This document shows, piece after piece, positions 7,831 to 14,919 of a stretch of DNA of 43,510 nt. The stretch is from JABZIP01 sp052173355. Its GTDB lineage: Bacteria > Bacillota > Clostridia > Peptostreptococcales > Anaerovoracaceae. Below the pieces are notes generated by a model. That model was given only the letters and a program-made list of their open reading frames with translations, searched no databases and had not been told where the DNA came from. The position numbers and the translations under genes are program-made. Where the stretch lies: the NCBI GenBank assembly GCA_052173355.1, contig JBQMYS010000004.1, positions 1 through 43,510 on the forward strand, written 5' to 3'. Numbering within the stretch: position 1 is the stretch's first letter; each line of letters opens with the position of its first letter.

Positions 7831-8778
7831 TTATTTGCCGAGTTGCAATTTTCCTACTTGAGCCATCATATTTATCAGTGTAAGAGCTGCAAGACGTACT
7901 GTTATACCGGATGGGTCGTATTGAGGTGCAACTTCGACCATATCAATACCGACGATTTTACCTTTTTTGCAAAGCCCTTTGAAAATCGCAAGAACTTGAT
8001 CGTAAAAAAGTCCGCCGGGATATGGAGAAGCGACACCGGGGGCGATTGACATATCATAACCGTCTATGTCGAAAGTTACAAAGTAGTAATCTGAATCGGG
8101 AATATTTGAAATTACACCTTCAACACCGAGTTCATGTGCTTTGCGTGCAGATATGAGAACGCTACCGTAATCTTTTGCATCCATGTAGTCGGAGCGTCTA
8201 CCGCTACCAATACCACGCAGTCCTATTTGGCACATTTTATCTATATGATTCATTTCTGAAAGTCTGCGCATAGGGCTACCGTTACCATAAGCTTGGGGTC
8301 CGACGTGATCAGTCCAATCTAAATGCGCATCAAATTGTACTATACTTATTTTTTTACCATAAGCTTCAAGCGCACGTCCTACAGGGATTGTTATAGAGTG
8401 ATCTCCGCCTAATACTATAGGTATAGTGCCGTTTTGGATAATTTTGCGCACCGCATATTCGATGCGTTCAAACGAATAGTCAAGATCTCCTTGTAAGATG
8501 TCTGCATCACCGCAGTCAACTATTTTTAGAGGTTCTGCCAGATATTGCAAATCTTCTTCAAAATCGTAAAATCCTACAGGTCCCTTTGCATATTGTGTTG
8601 AAGCTTCACGTATTCTGCGGGGGCCCAGTCTTGCGCCGCTCAAAAATCCTACACCTAAATCATATGGAACGCCTAAAATTGCCATGTCAGCTTCGCCGAT
8701 TTCATCTAAATTGGTGCAAATTGGGAATTTCGAAAATGAGCATATACCTGTGATTGCTTGGTTTATATTTGTTCCCAT
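7831..8778 (-). CDS. speB: Agmatinase / ureohydrolase family protein
   Basis: A binuclear manganese hydrolase that likely splits agmatine to putrescine and urea. The metal-ligand motifs are visible in order: GGDHS (124-128), DAHLDW (150-155) and DIDGYD (237-242). RLGPRRIREAS near residue 50 is the family N-terminal motif. The 315-residue length is typical of SpeB. GGAG lies about 7 bases before the ATG. There is no arginine decarboxylase or spermidine synthase next to it, so the exact guanidino substrate (agmatine, or guanidinobutyrate or formiminoglutamate types) is not proven; agmatinase is the best family match. It is a single-gene unit between a terminator and the tRNA-Lys terminator. Confidence 0.85.
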   Translation of the reverse strand: MGTNINQAITGICSFSKFPICTNLDEIGEADMAILGVPYDLGVGFLSGARLGPRRIREASTQYAKGPVGFYDFEEDLQYLAEPLKIVDCGDADILQGDLDYSFERIEYAVRKIIQNGTIPIVLGGDHSITIPVGRALEAYGKKISIVQFDAHLDWTDHVGPQAYGNGSPMRRLSEMNHIDKMCQIGLRGIGSGRRSDYMDAKDYGSVLISARKAHELGVEGVISNIPDSDYYFVTFDIDGYDMSIAPGVASPYPGGLFYDQVLAIFKGLCKKGKIVGIDMVEVAPQYDPSGITVRLAALTLINMMAQVGKLQLGK

Positions 8779-8862
8779 TTTTATCTCCTATCAAAATAAA
8801 AAATTATTTAAATTGTGCTATTAAAATTTTAAAATTTAAGCGTAATTTAAAATTTATAAGAA

Positions 8863-8890
8863 AAAAGCCACAACATCTGTTGTGGCTTTT
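8863..8890 (-). terminator. Terminator downstream of tRNA-Lys
   Basis: AAAAGCCACAAC (8863-8874) pairs with GTTGTGGCTTTT (8879-8890), a perfect 12-bp stem with loop ATCT. On the minus strand it is followed by more T residues and lies 3 bases beyond the tRNA 3' end. Confidence 0.88.
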
Positions 8891-8892
8891 CA

Positions 8893-8968
8893 TGGTACAC
8901 CCACACGGGCTCGAACCGTGGACACCCTGATTAAGAGTCAGGTGCTCTACCAACTGAGCTATGGATGC
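8893..8968 (-). tRNA. tRNA-Lys (anticodon CUU)
   Basis: The minus strand gives a complete 76-nt cloverleaf. The acceptor strand is GCATCCA, the D arm has GCTCAGTTGGTAGAGC, the anticodon arm is CCTGA-CTCTTAA-TCAGG, and the T arm contains GGTTCGAGCC. The 3' CCA is encoded. The anticodon loop CTCTTAA puts CTT at positions 34-36, reading lysine AAG codons. The acceptor stem has G-T wobbles at its first and fourth pairs. Confidence 0.96.
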
Positions 8969-8974
8969 ACAATG

Positions 8975-9027
8975 CGTGCCCATCCAGGCACGTATTATAT
9001 GATAGCAAAAGTTTGTATTTTTGTCAA
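8975..9027 (-). promoter_or_regulatory. Promoter and leader hairpin of tRNA-Lys
   Basis: On the minus strand, TTGACA (9022-9027), a 17-base spacer and TATCAT (8999-9004) form a strong promoter. The short leader contains a 6-bp hairpin CGTGCC/GGCACG (8975-8980 with 8987-8992). Its loop, TGGATG, is complementary to the CATCCA at nucleotides 2-7 of the tRNA. Confidence 0.75.
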
Positions 9028-9041
9028 TGTTTTTTTGAGAT

Positions 9042-9704
9042 TCAGTCTATTAAAGTTAGGATTTCGTCAACAGCTTTTTTAGTCGGGCTTTTTTGATCGG
9101 GCATAGGTATACCTATTGAAAACATATTGACAAAATAGTAATCTTGTAAATCAAAACCGATTTCATTTTTTAAAAATTCCTCTATTTCTTTAGCTACATA
9201 GTTCGCACTGGTTAGCCAACAAGTACCGTAGCCTTTATCTATTGCTGCAAGAGTTAAATTTTCACAAGCGGCACCGACATTTTGCATACCGGGGTTTCTG
9301 AATCTGAGTAAATCCTCCAAGATAGGGTTTTCCGCATCTATGAGTTTGTATTCGTTGAAACCGGATGGTATATAATCTTTTGATAATGTGATGATTATTG
9401 CAGGTGCGGAGTCGCGCCAAAAAACTGTGAAATTTTTACAAAACTTTCTGAAACGATCTGCGAGCGCATTATCTTTTTGTTCCATTTTTTTTGCAATATC
9501 TTCGTTTTTTGCTGTTATTAAATCTGCCAGTTTTTGAATTAAATCTCGTCGTTTAATTGCTATGAAATGCCAATTTTGAACATTTTTACCCGAAGGGGCT
9601 TTTCCTGCAATCTCAATTATGGCTTTTAAATCTTCATTTGGAATATCACCTTCTTGGTATTTCCTGATACTTTGGCGTTTATTTATTATATCCAAAAAAT
9701 CCAT
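9042..9704 (-). CDS. Nitroreductase family protein
   Basis: A flavin (FMN) oxidoreductase of the NfsB/FrxA-like superfamily, 220 residues. The N-terminus DFLDIINKRQSIRKYQEGDI carries the RxSxRxY-type FMN-phosphate signature, followed by APSGKNVQNWHFIAI, also typical. The middle segment NVGAACENLTLAAIDKGYGTCWL is the conserved dimer and FMN-binding part. The ATG is 2 bases after the alr stop, and the GAGG site lies in the end of alr, so the gene is the last of a regulator-alr-nitroreductase operon. The physiological substrate is not visible; family members reduce nitro compounds, quinones or other electron acceptors. Confidence 0.88.
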   Translation of the reverse strand: MDFLDIINKRQSIRKYQEGDIPNEDLKAIIEIAGKAPSGKNVQNWHFIAIKRRDLIQKLADLITAKNEDIAKKMEQKDNALADRFRKFCKNFTVFWRDSAPAIIITLSKDYIPSGFNEYKLIDAENPILEDLLRFRNPGMQNVGAACENLTLAAIDKGYGTCWLTSANYVAKEIEEFLKNEIGFDLQDYYFVNMFSIGIPMPDQKSPTKKAVDEILTLID

Positions 9705-9706
9705 AG

Positions 9707-10840
9707 TTACCTCACATAAACCTTAGGAAGTCTTTGACCGAATGCACAAGTGATTTCATAGTTGATAGTACCCGTTGCATCTGCTATGTCATCTGCAAGT
9801 ATTGTATTTTTACCGTCGCTCCCAACGATTATTACTTCATCACCTATTTTTACATTTGGGACATCTGTTACATCGACCATGCATTGATCCATGCATATGT
9901 TGCCGGCGATAGGTGCGAAGACACCGTTGATAATTACTTTTGCAAACTGTGAATATGGGCGAGGATAACCGTCGGCATAGCCAAGTGCCAGTGTAGCTAT
10001 TTTGCTAGGCCTTTCGGATATGAATTTCCTGCCGTAACCTGTTGAAAAGCCTACAGGAACATCTTTTAGATGTACTATGTTAGCCTTTACAGACATTACA
10101 GGTTTGAGCTCAAGCTCGTGTTTATCAACTTCGTGGCTAGGATAGCAACCGTAGAGTATGATACCCGGGCGTACCGCATCGTAATGTATGGTTGGGATTT
10201 CCATTATAGAAGCACTGTTTGCGAGCGTTCTGAACGGGATTTCGATTTTTGCATCTAAAAGTTTTTTGTAAAATTCCATATATCGGTATTCTTGCAATTT
10301 GGCAAAACTCTTGTCGTAAGCATCAGCTGTTGCCATATGCGAAAATATGCCTTTGATTTTGAAATTTTCCAGTTTTGATATTTGTTTTATTTCATCTATC
10401 GCGGAGTCATCATCTGTCAGATAGCCGATTCTTCCCATACCGGAATCAAGTGCTATAAGACCGCTTACAGTTTTATTTGCAAATTTTGCCGCTTCAGATA
10501 TTGCTTTTGCATTCGATAGGTGGCAGACAACAGGTGTGATGTTGTAGTTGACAAGAATATTTGCGTACATATCGGGAGTTAGTCCGAGCATAATGATTTC
10601 TTCTTCAGCACCTGCTTCCCTAAGAGTTATTGCTTCTTGTAATGTTGCGATTGCAAATGTTTTAACACCGTTTTCGCGTAAAACTTCAGCAACTTTTACA
10701 GAACCGTGTCCGTAGGCATCTGCCTTTATTACACCTATAATTTCTTTTCCATTTGCTTTTTTCTTGATATTTTTGATATTGAAATCAAGATTGGATAAAT
10801 TCACTTCGACCCACGCAGGTCTTGCAGCTTCTTTTACCAT
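9707..10840 (-). CDS. alr: Alanine racemase
   Basis: A PLP enzyme that interconverts L- and D-alanine for peptidoglycan. GVIKADAYGHG near residues 36-46 carries the Schiff-base lysine (K39). GYADGYPRPYS in the C-terminal part is the conserved beta-domain motif, and MGRIGY and GNICMDQCMVD motifs are also present. At 377 residues it is full length. AAGGAAGG lies 7 bases upstream of the ATG, in the 13-base gap to the upstream metalloregulator gene. Placement behind a DtxR-family gene is unusual and may mean only shared transcription. Together with the Asp racemase and D-Asp ligase at 17716-19647 the window holds two D-amino acid routes to the cell wall. Confidence 0.95.
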   Translation of the reverse strand: MVKEAARPAWVEVNLSNLDFNIKNIKKKANGKEIIGVIKADAYGHGSVKVAEVLRENGVKTFAIATLQEAITLREAGAEEEIIMLGLTPDMYANILVNYNITPVVCHLSNAKAISEAAKFANKTVSGLIALDSGMGRIGYLTDDDSAIDEIKQISKLENFKIKGIFSHMATADAYDKSFAKLQEYRYMEFYKKLLDAKIEIPFRTLANSASIMEIPTIHYDAVRPGIILYGCYPSHEVDKHELELKPVMSVKANIVHLKDVPVGFSTGYGRKFISERPSKIATLALGYADGYPRPYSQFAKVIINGVFAPIAGNICMDQCMVDVTDVPNVKIGDEVIIVGSDGKNTILADDIADATGTINYEITCAFGQRLPKVYVR

Positions 10841-10853
10841 AATTTACCTTCCT

Positions 10854-11222
10854 TTATTTGTTTAGTAGGTGCTCGCGCATTTTTTGATATGTTTCCTCAG
10901 AAAGGTCATGCTCTATTCTGCAAGCATCTTTTATAGCGTTTTCTTCACTTACATCAAGCACTTCCATGAAAAATTTTGAAATGTTTTGGTGTCGATCGTA
11001 AACACGCTCTGCCAAGGCTTTTCCTTCTTCTGTGAAAGTTATAAAGCCTTTTTCATCAATGAGAATGTAGCCGGAGCGTTTTAGAATACCCATAGCTCTG
11101 CTAATGCTAGGTTTTGAATAGCCTAGATGTAGTGCAATGTCGACTGAACGAACTTGCCCATTTTTATTTTGTAAAACAAGTATGGTTTCGAGATAATCTT
11201 CTCCGGATTCGTAAATTGCCAT
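10854..11222 (-). CDS. DtxR/MntR family metal-dependent transcriptional regulator
   Basis: A 122-residue iron- or manganese-responsive repressor. The N-terminal winged helix reads ESGEDYLETILVLQNKNGQV, then VRSVDIALHLGYSKPSISRA with the recognition helix (SKPSISRAM), and GYILIDEKGFITFTEEGKAL is the wing. The dimerization and metal-binding part contains ENAIKDACRIEHDLSEET, with the C-x-x-E-H motif of this family. It lacks a C-terminal SH3-like domain, like MntR, and is slightly shorter than Bacillus MntR. A GGAGGG site precedes the ATG. The promoter upstream carries a TTTTGCCTTAGCAA element that suits autoregulation by manganese or iron. Confidence 0.87.
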   Translation of the reverse strand: MAIYESGEDYLETILVLQNKNGQVRSVDIALHLGYSKPSISRAMGILKRSGYILIDEKGFITFTEEGKALAERVYDRHQNISKFFMEVLDVSEENAIKDACRIEHDLSEETYQKMREHLLNK

Positions 11223-11246
11223 AAACCCCCTCCATAAATTAAAGTA

Positions 11247-11294
11247 TTTTGCCTTAGCAATTATTATTATAGACCTAAAACCGGCACTTGTAAA
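11247..11294 (-). promoter_or_regulatory. Promoter and candidate metal-regulator operator
   Basis: On the minus strand, TTTACA (11289-11294), a 17-base spacer and TATAAT (11266-11271) make a good promoter. Just downstream, 11247-11260 reads TTTTGCCTTAGCAA on the plus strand. It contains a TTTGCCTTA half-site like those bound by MntR-type repressors and an outer TTGC/GCAA symmetry. Binding is inferred. Confidence 0.6.
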
Positions 11295-11400
11295 TTGTTT
11301 TTCGGGAATTTTGCTATTCTCGATTTCGTTTAAGGAGGGCTCAAATATAATGTTGGTAAATTTTTGGGGTCTTTTCTTGTATTTTTTTCTTATTTAAGCT

Positions 11401-11496
11401 ATAATATATAAAAATGTGAGTTTGTTCACATTATTATATATAAAAATGTGAGTTTGTTCACATTGTTATATATAAAAGTGTGAGTTTGTTCACATT
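11401..11496 (+). repeat. Three tandem 32-bp repeats, each with an inverted repeat
   Basis: Units 11401-11432, 11433-11464 and 11465-11496 are nearly identical, with one to three substitutions between them. Each contains ATGTGA and TCACAT arms separated by GTTTGT (full arms AATGTGA/TCACATT in the first two; an A-to-G change in the third). A partial fourth start, GTTATATATA, follows. The array lies 48 bases before the ATPase gene start. The rest of this 321-base intergenic stretch holds the divergent regulator promoter and one possible 15-codon reading frame at 11350-11397. Confidence 0.9.
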
Positions 11497-11543
11497 GTTA
11501 TATATACTTATTCAAATTTTATAAAATGAAAGGAAAAGATATT

Positions 11544-12875
11544 ATGCGACGATTTGCCTTGGAAAAGTTACTCGAATGGAAAAATTCGCCTTATCGAAAG
11601 CCTCTGATTTTAGAAGGTATAAGGCAAGTAGGCAAAACATGGATTTTGAAAGAGTTTGGCAGATTGTATTATAAAAATACAGCATACTTCAATTTCGATG
11701 AAAACGAAGATTTAAAAGATTTTTTCGAAAACACAAAGGATGTAGAGCGCATTTTGCAAAACCTGATGCTCGTGAGTCACCAAAAAATAACACCCGGCGA
11801 TACTTTGATAATATTTGACGAGATACAAGACTGCCCAAAAGTAATAGGAACTATGAAGTATTTTTGTGAAAATGCGCCACAGTATCACATAGCTTGCGCA
11901 GGTTCATTACTTGGAATTGCACTTGCAAAACCGGCATCTTTTCCTGTCGGCAAAGTCAATTTTGTGCAAATACATCCGATGACATTTTCAGAATTTTTAA
12001 TTGCAAACGGAGATGAGAATTTGGTTGCATATCTAAATTCTGTAAGCTGCATAGAACCGATTCCTGCGCCATTTTTCAATCCCCTGTATGAAAGGCTCAA
12101 AATGTATTACATTACAGGAGGGATGCCTGTGCCTGTTTATATGTGGACACACGAGCGAAATATTGATGCGGTGGAATTAGCGTTGCTGGAAATTTTGAAT
12201 TCCTATGGACGTGACTTTGCTAAACATCCTAACAGCTCTGAGTTTCCAAAAATTTCTATGATTTGGAATTCCATTCCTTCTCAACTTTCTAAAGAAAATA
12301 AAAAATTCATATACAAAGTTGTGAAGAATGGAGCCCGTGCTCGTGAATACGAGAATGCGTTGCAATGGTTGGTAAATGCCAAATTGGTGAGCAAAATATA
12401 TAGGAGCGAAGAACCACGCTTACCGCTTTCAGCATATGACGACATATCCGCATTTAAAATTTACCTTGCGGATATTGGTATCCTCAGAGCTCTTTCCGCA
12501 CTTGACCCGACCGCTTTTGGTGATGGTAATCGCTTATTCACTGAGTTTAAAGGTGCTCTTAGCGAAAATTTCATATTACAAACACTTCTTACACAATTTA
12601 AAGTTACCCCCAGATATTGGAGCCGCAACAATCCGCCTTACGAGTTGGATTTTCTGATTCAGCGAAAAAATGACATTTTCCCGATTGAGGTAAAATCCGA
12701 ATCGAACGTAACAAGCAAAAGCTTAAAAAAATTCAAAGAATTATTTGCAGATGAAATAAAACTGCGGATTAGATTTTCATTGAACAACTTAAAATTGGAT
12801 GACGATGTTTTAAATATTCCACTATTTATGGCGGACCAGACGGACAAGTTACTCGAAATCGTTTTGAAGGAGTAG
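11544..12875 (+). CDS. ATP-binding protein, AAA_14 / DUF4143 family
   Basis: An ATPase of the widespread prokaryotic family with an N-terminal AAA domain and a C-terminal DUF4143 domain. Walker A is GIRQVGKTW near residue 25, and Walker B with following sensor residues is LIIFDEIQDCP near 95. The C-terminal half ends with NPPYELDFLIQRKNDIFPIE followed by VKS, the D...E-V-K pattern of a PD-(D/E)xK nuclease-like fold. I chose ATG 11544, which has AAAGGA 9 bases upstream; ATG 11526 would add six residues without a ribosome site. The physiological role of this family is not well defined. The gene stands alone, follows three tandem repeats and has no toxin, antitoxin or transposase beside it. Confidence 0.85.
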   Translation: MRRFALEKLLEWKNSPYRKPLILEGIRQVGKTWILKEFGRLYYKNTAYFNFDENEDLKDFFENTKDVERILQNLMLVSHQKITPGDTLIIFDEIQDCPKVIGTMKYFCENAPQYHIACAGSLLGIALAKPASFPVGKVNFVQIHPMTFSEFLIANGDENLVAYLNSVSCIEPIPAPFFNPLYERLKMYYITGGMPVPVYMWTHERNIDAVELALLEILNSYGRDFAKHPNSSEFPKISMIWNSIPSQLSKENKKFIYKVVKNGARAREYENALQWLVNAKLVSKIYRSEEPRLPLSAYDDISAFKIYLADIGILRALSALDPTAFGDGNRLFTEFKGALSENFILQTLLTQFKVTPRYWSRNNPPYELDFLIQRKNDIFPIEVKSESNVTSKSLKKFKELFADEIKLRIRFSLNNLKLDDDVLNIPLFMADQTDKLLEIVLKE

Positions 12876-12960
12876 CACATTATTGAGTGAATTGAGCTTG
12901 GGAATGTCAAGCATATCTTGAAAAAATAGTGTAAAAATAGTGGAACTTTTGGCTAAAATG

Positions 12961-12969
12961 TGTTATACT
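12961..12969 (+). promoter_or_regulatory. Extended -10 promoter for glutamine synthetase gene
   Basis: TGTTATACT is an extended -10 element 35 bases before the start codon. The matching -35 region (TGGAAC at 12941-12946) is weak. No T-box or other riboswitch fold is visible in this 128-base gap, even though serS is downstream. Confidence 0.5.
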
Positions 12970-13003
12970 ATCCAAATTAAAGCTATTGCATATGGAGGAG
13001 TAA

Positions 13004-14908
13004 ATGCTATCATACGATAAAATGCTGTTTAACATAGAGCCTGCGCATCATGACGTAAAATCGCTAAGGGAAATCCTGTATGCGCATCCGGAAATTCGTT
13101 TTATTTCACTTGCGGGATTGGATCTCGGAGGTCAGAATACCGATGAAAAGATTCCGGTGGAACGATTCATAGAGGATATGGAAAAATTCATAGAACGTGG
13201 TGTTCAAACAGATGGTTCGAGCGTGGTACTTCCGATTATAGCAGAACTCAATAATGCAAAAGTTGACATAATACCGGATACAGAAGCAAATTGGTATGTG
13301 GACCATAATTTTGATTTTAAACATGAACCTACGGGATTGCCTGTGGGAACTCTTAGGATTCCTTGTTTTTTGGTGCATAATGATACCAATCAGGTAGGTT
13401 CGCGTGTAATACTCAGAGATGCGATTAAAAAGTTTGAAAAAAAATTACTTGAACTTATAAAGGAAAATCCATATGTATCAGAGTATTTACCTATAGATTC
13501 TCCGGATGAAATTGAACATATAATGCTTACTTGTGCTACGGAACTTGAATTTTGGGTAAAGACACCACAGGAAAAGGGAGATCGTGAGGCGCTTTCAATC
13601 GCACAAGTTATGAAAGAACAATACTGGAAAAGGACTGTCGGACCTGTTCGAACCGCACTTGAAGAAACTCTTATATTGCTTGAGCAGTACGGATTCGAAA
13701 TGGAAATGGGTCATAAGGAGGTCGGAGGAGTAAAAGCCAGATTTGAAAATTCCGGAAAGTACAACCACATAATGGAACAACTTGAAATTGATTGGAAATA
13801 TTCATCTCCGATACAAGCTTGTGACAATGAAAGACATATAAGAGACATAGTGCGTGATGTTTTTAGGCATCATGGACTTGAAGTTACATTTAGAGCTAAG
13901 CCGATTGAAGGAGTGGCGGGAAGCGGAAAGCATGTGCATATAGGAGTATGCGCAAAATTAAAAGATGGTAGAAAAATCAGTTTGTTTTCACCGAAAGATA
14001 TGAAAAGTGCATTTCTAAATCCTATAGGTTTTGGTGCTTTGCTTGGATTACTTAAAAACTATGAGGTGCTGAATCCTTTCATTACAGCTACCAATGATGC
14101 GTTTAATCGCTTGAAACCGGGATATGAAGCTCCAATTTGTATAGTTACATCTATAGGGCATACAAAAGAACTTCCGTCAAGGAACAGAACGGTGCTTATT
14201 TGTTTGATAAGAGATGAAGCAAATCCGTTATCTACACGATTTGAACTTCGTTCTCCAAATCCCAAAAGTAACACATATCTTGTAATTGCGACTTCATGTT
14301 TAGCTATGCTTGACGGTATAGAAAAAGCGCTTAGAGCCGCCAAAACACCTGACGAGCTCTTGGATTCACTTTCAAAGCGGCATGGAACGGAAGATTTTTA
14401 TCTTGAAACGGAAAGAGAATATAGAAGTGAAAGAAATGTTTTTGAGGAATTTACACCGGATGAGCGTGATAAGTATTTCGGATATGCACCGAGAACTGTT
14501 TGGGAAAATTTAGAATCATTTGAAAAATATCCTGAAAAAACGCAAGTCATATTGGACGATGATGTAATTCCGAAGATTGTACTTGAATCGTATAAAAAAG
14601 CTGTGCTTAATCAGTGGAGTGGTGAACTCGGACATAGAATAGTTAATAATAACAGGAAGTTTGTAAAAAATTGTGCAAAGTTACATACGCAAGAAAATGC
14701 CTATGATGATGAAGCGTTCGAAAAAGTTGATGAATTAAGAAGATACATAGCAAAAGACGGGCTAGACCGAAAAAGCTTGCTCTCGCGCATTACGGATGCT
14801 GTAAATGCAGGCGATTATGCTCTTGCTTCGCAACTGCAACTTGAGATGCAGAATAAAATGGCAAAACTTACAGAACTTTATATAAATTATAAAAGAAACA
14901 TTTTTTAG
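13004..14908 (+). CDS. Glutamine synthetase family protein, long form (634 residues)
   Basis: A catalytic domain of the glutamine synthetase superfamily, which condenses glutamate and ammonia with ATP. Recognizable motifs are TCATELEFWVKTP (first metal-binding ExE region), GVAGSGKHVHIG (conserved active-site histidine region), NAFNRLKPG-like NDAFNRLKPGYEAP, and RFELRSPNPKSNTYLVIA, which holds the late arginine and glutamate. The order and spacing fit GS, but the protein is about 190 residues longer than GSI. The extension is C-terminal and helical (residues 470-634, with a basic, Glu-rich tail). GGAG lies 8 bases before the ATG. serS begins 11 bases later, so the two form an operon. It could be a true GS or a specialised amine ligase; the catalytic residues favour GS chemistry. 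Confidence 0.82.
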   Translation: MLSYDKMLFNIEPAHHDVKSLREILYAHPEIRFISLAGLDLGGQNTDEKIPVERFIEDMEKFIERGVQTDGSSVVLPIIAELNNAKVDIIPDTEANWYVDHNFDFKHEPTGLPVGTLRIPCFLVHNDTNQVGSRVILRDAIKKFEKKLLELIKENPYVSEYLPIDSPDEIEHIMLTCATELEFWVKTPQEKGDREALSIAQVMKEQYWKRTVGPVRTALEETLILLEQYGFEMEMGHKEVGGVKARFENSGKYNHIMEQLEIDWKYSSPIQACDNERHIRDIVRDVFRHHGLEVTFRAKPIEGVAGSGKHVHIGVCAKLKDGRKISLFSPKDMKSAFLNPIGFGALLGLLKNYEVLNPFITATNDAFNRLKPGYEAPICIVTSIGHTKELPSRNRTVLICLIRDEANPLSTRFELRSPNPKSNTYLVIATSCLAMLDGIEKALRAAKTPDELLDSLSKRHGTEDFYLETEREYRSERNVFEEFTPDERDKYFGYAPRTVWENLESFEKYPEKTQVILDDDVIPKIVLESYKKAVLNQWSGELGHRIVNNNRKFVKNCAKLHTQENAYDDEAFEKVDELRRYIAKDGLDRKSLLSRITDAVNAGDYALASQLQLEMQNKMAKLTELYINYKRNIF

Positions 14909-14919
14909 GAGGGAAAACA

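Noticed and set aside
7786..8049. 87-residue plus-strand ORF at the end of the agmatinase gene
   Set aside because: It is antisense to conserved agmatinase motifs, has no ribosome site and begins inside a terminator loop.
8882..9082. Small plus-strand ORF over the tRNA-Lys gene
   Set aside because: It reads through the antisense of a complete tRNA, its terminator and promoter, and has no ribosome site.
11401..11496. CRISPR array
   Set aside because: The three 32-bp units are directly adjacent with no spacers, and no cas gene is present.
12876..13003. T-box riboswitch before the GS-serS operon
   Set aside because: The gap is only 128 bases and shows no specifier stem, T-box sequence or terminator/antiterminator pair. 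The same is true before glnS.
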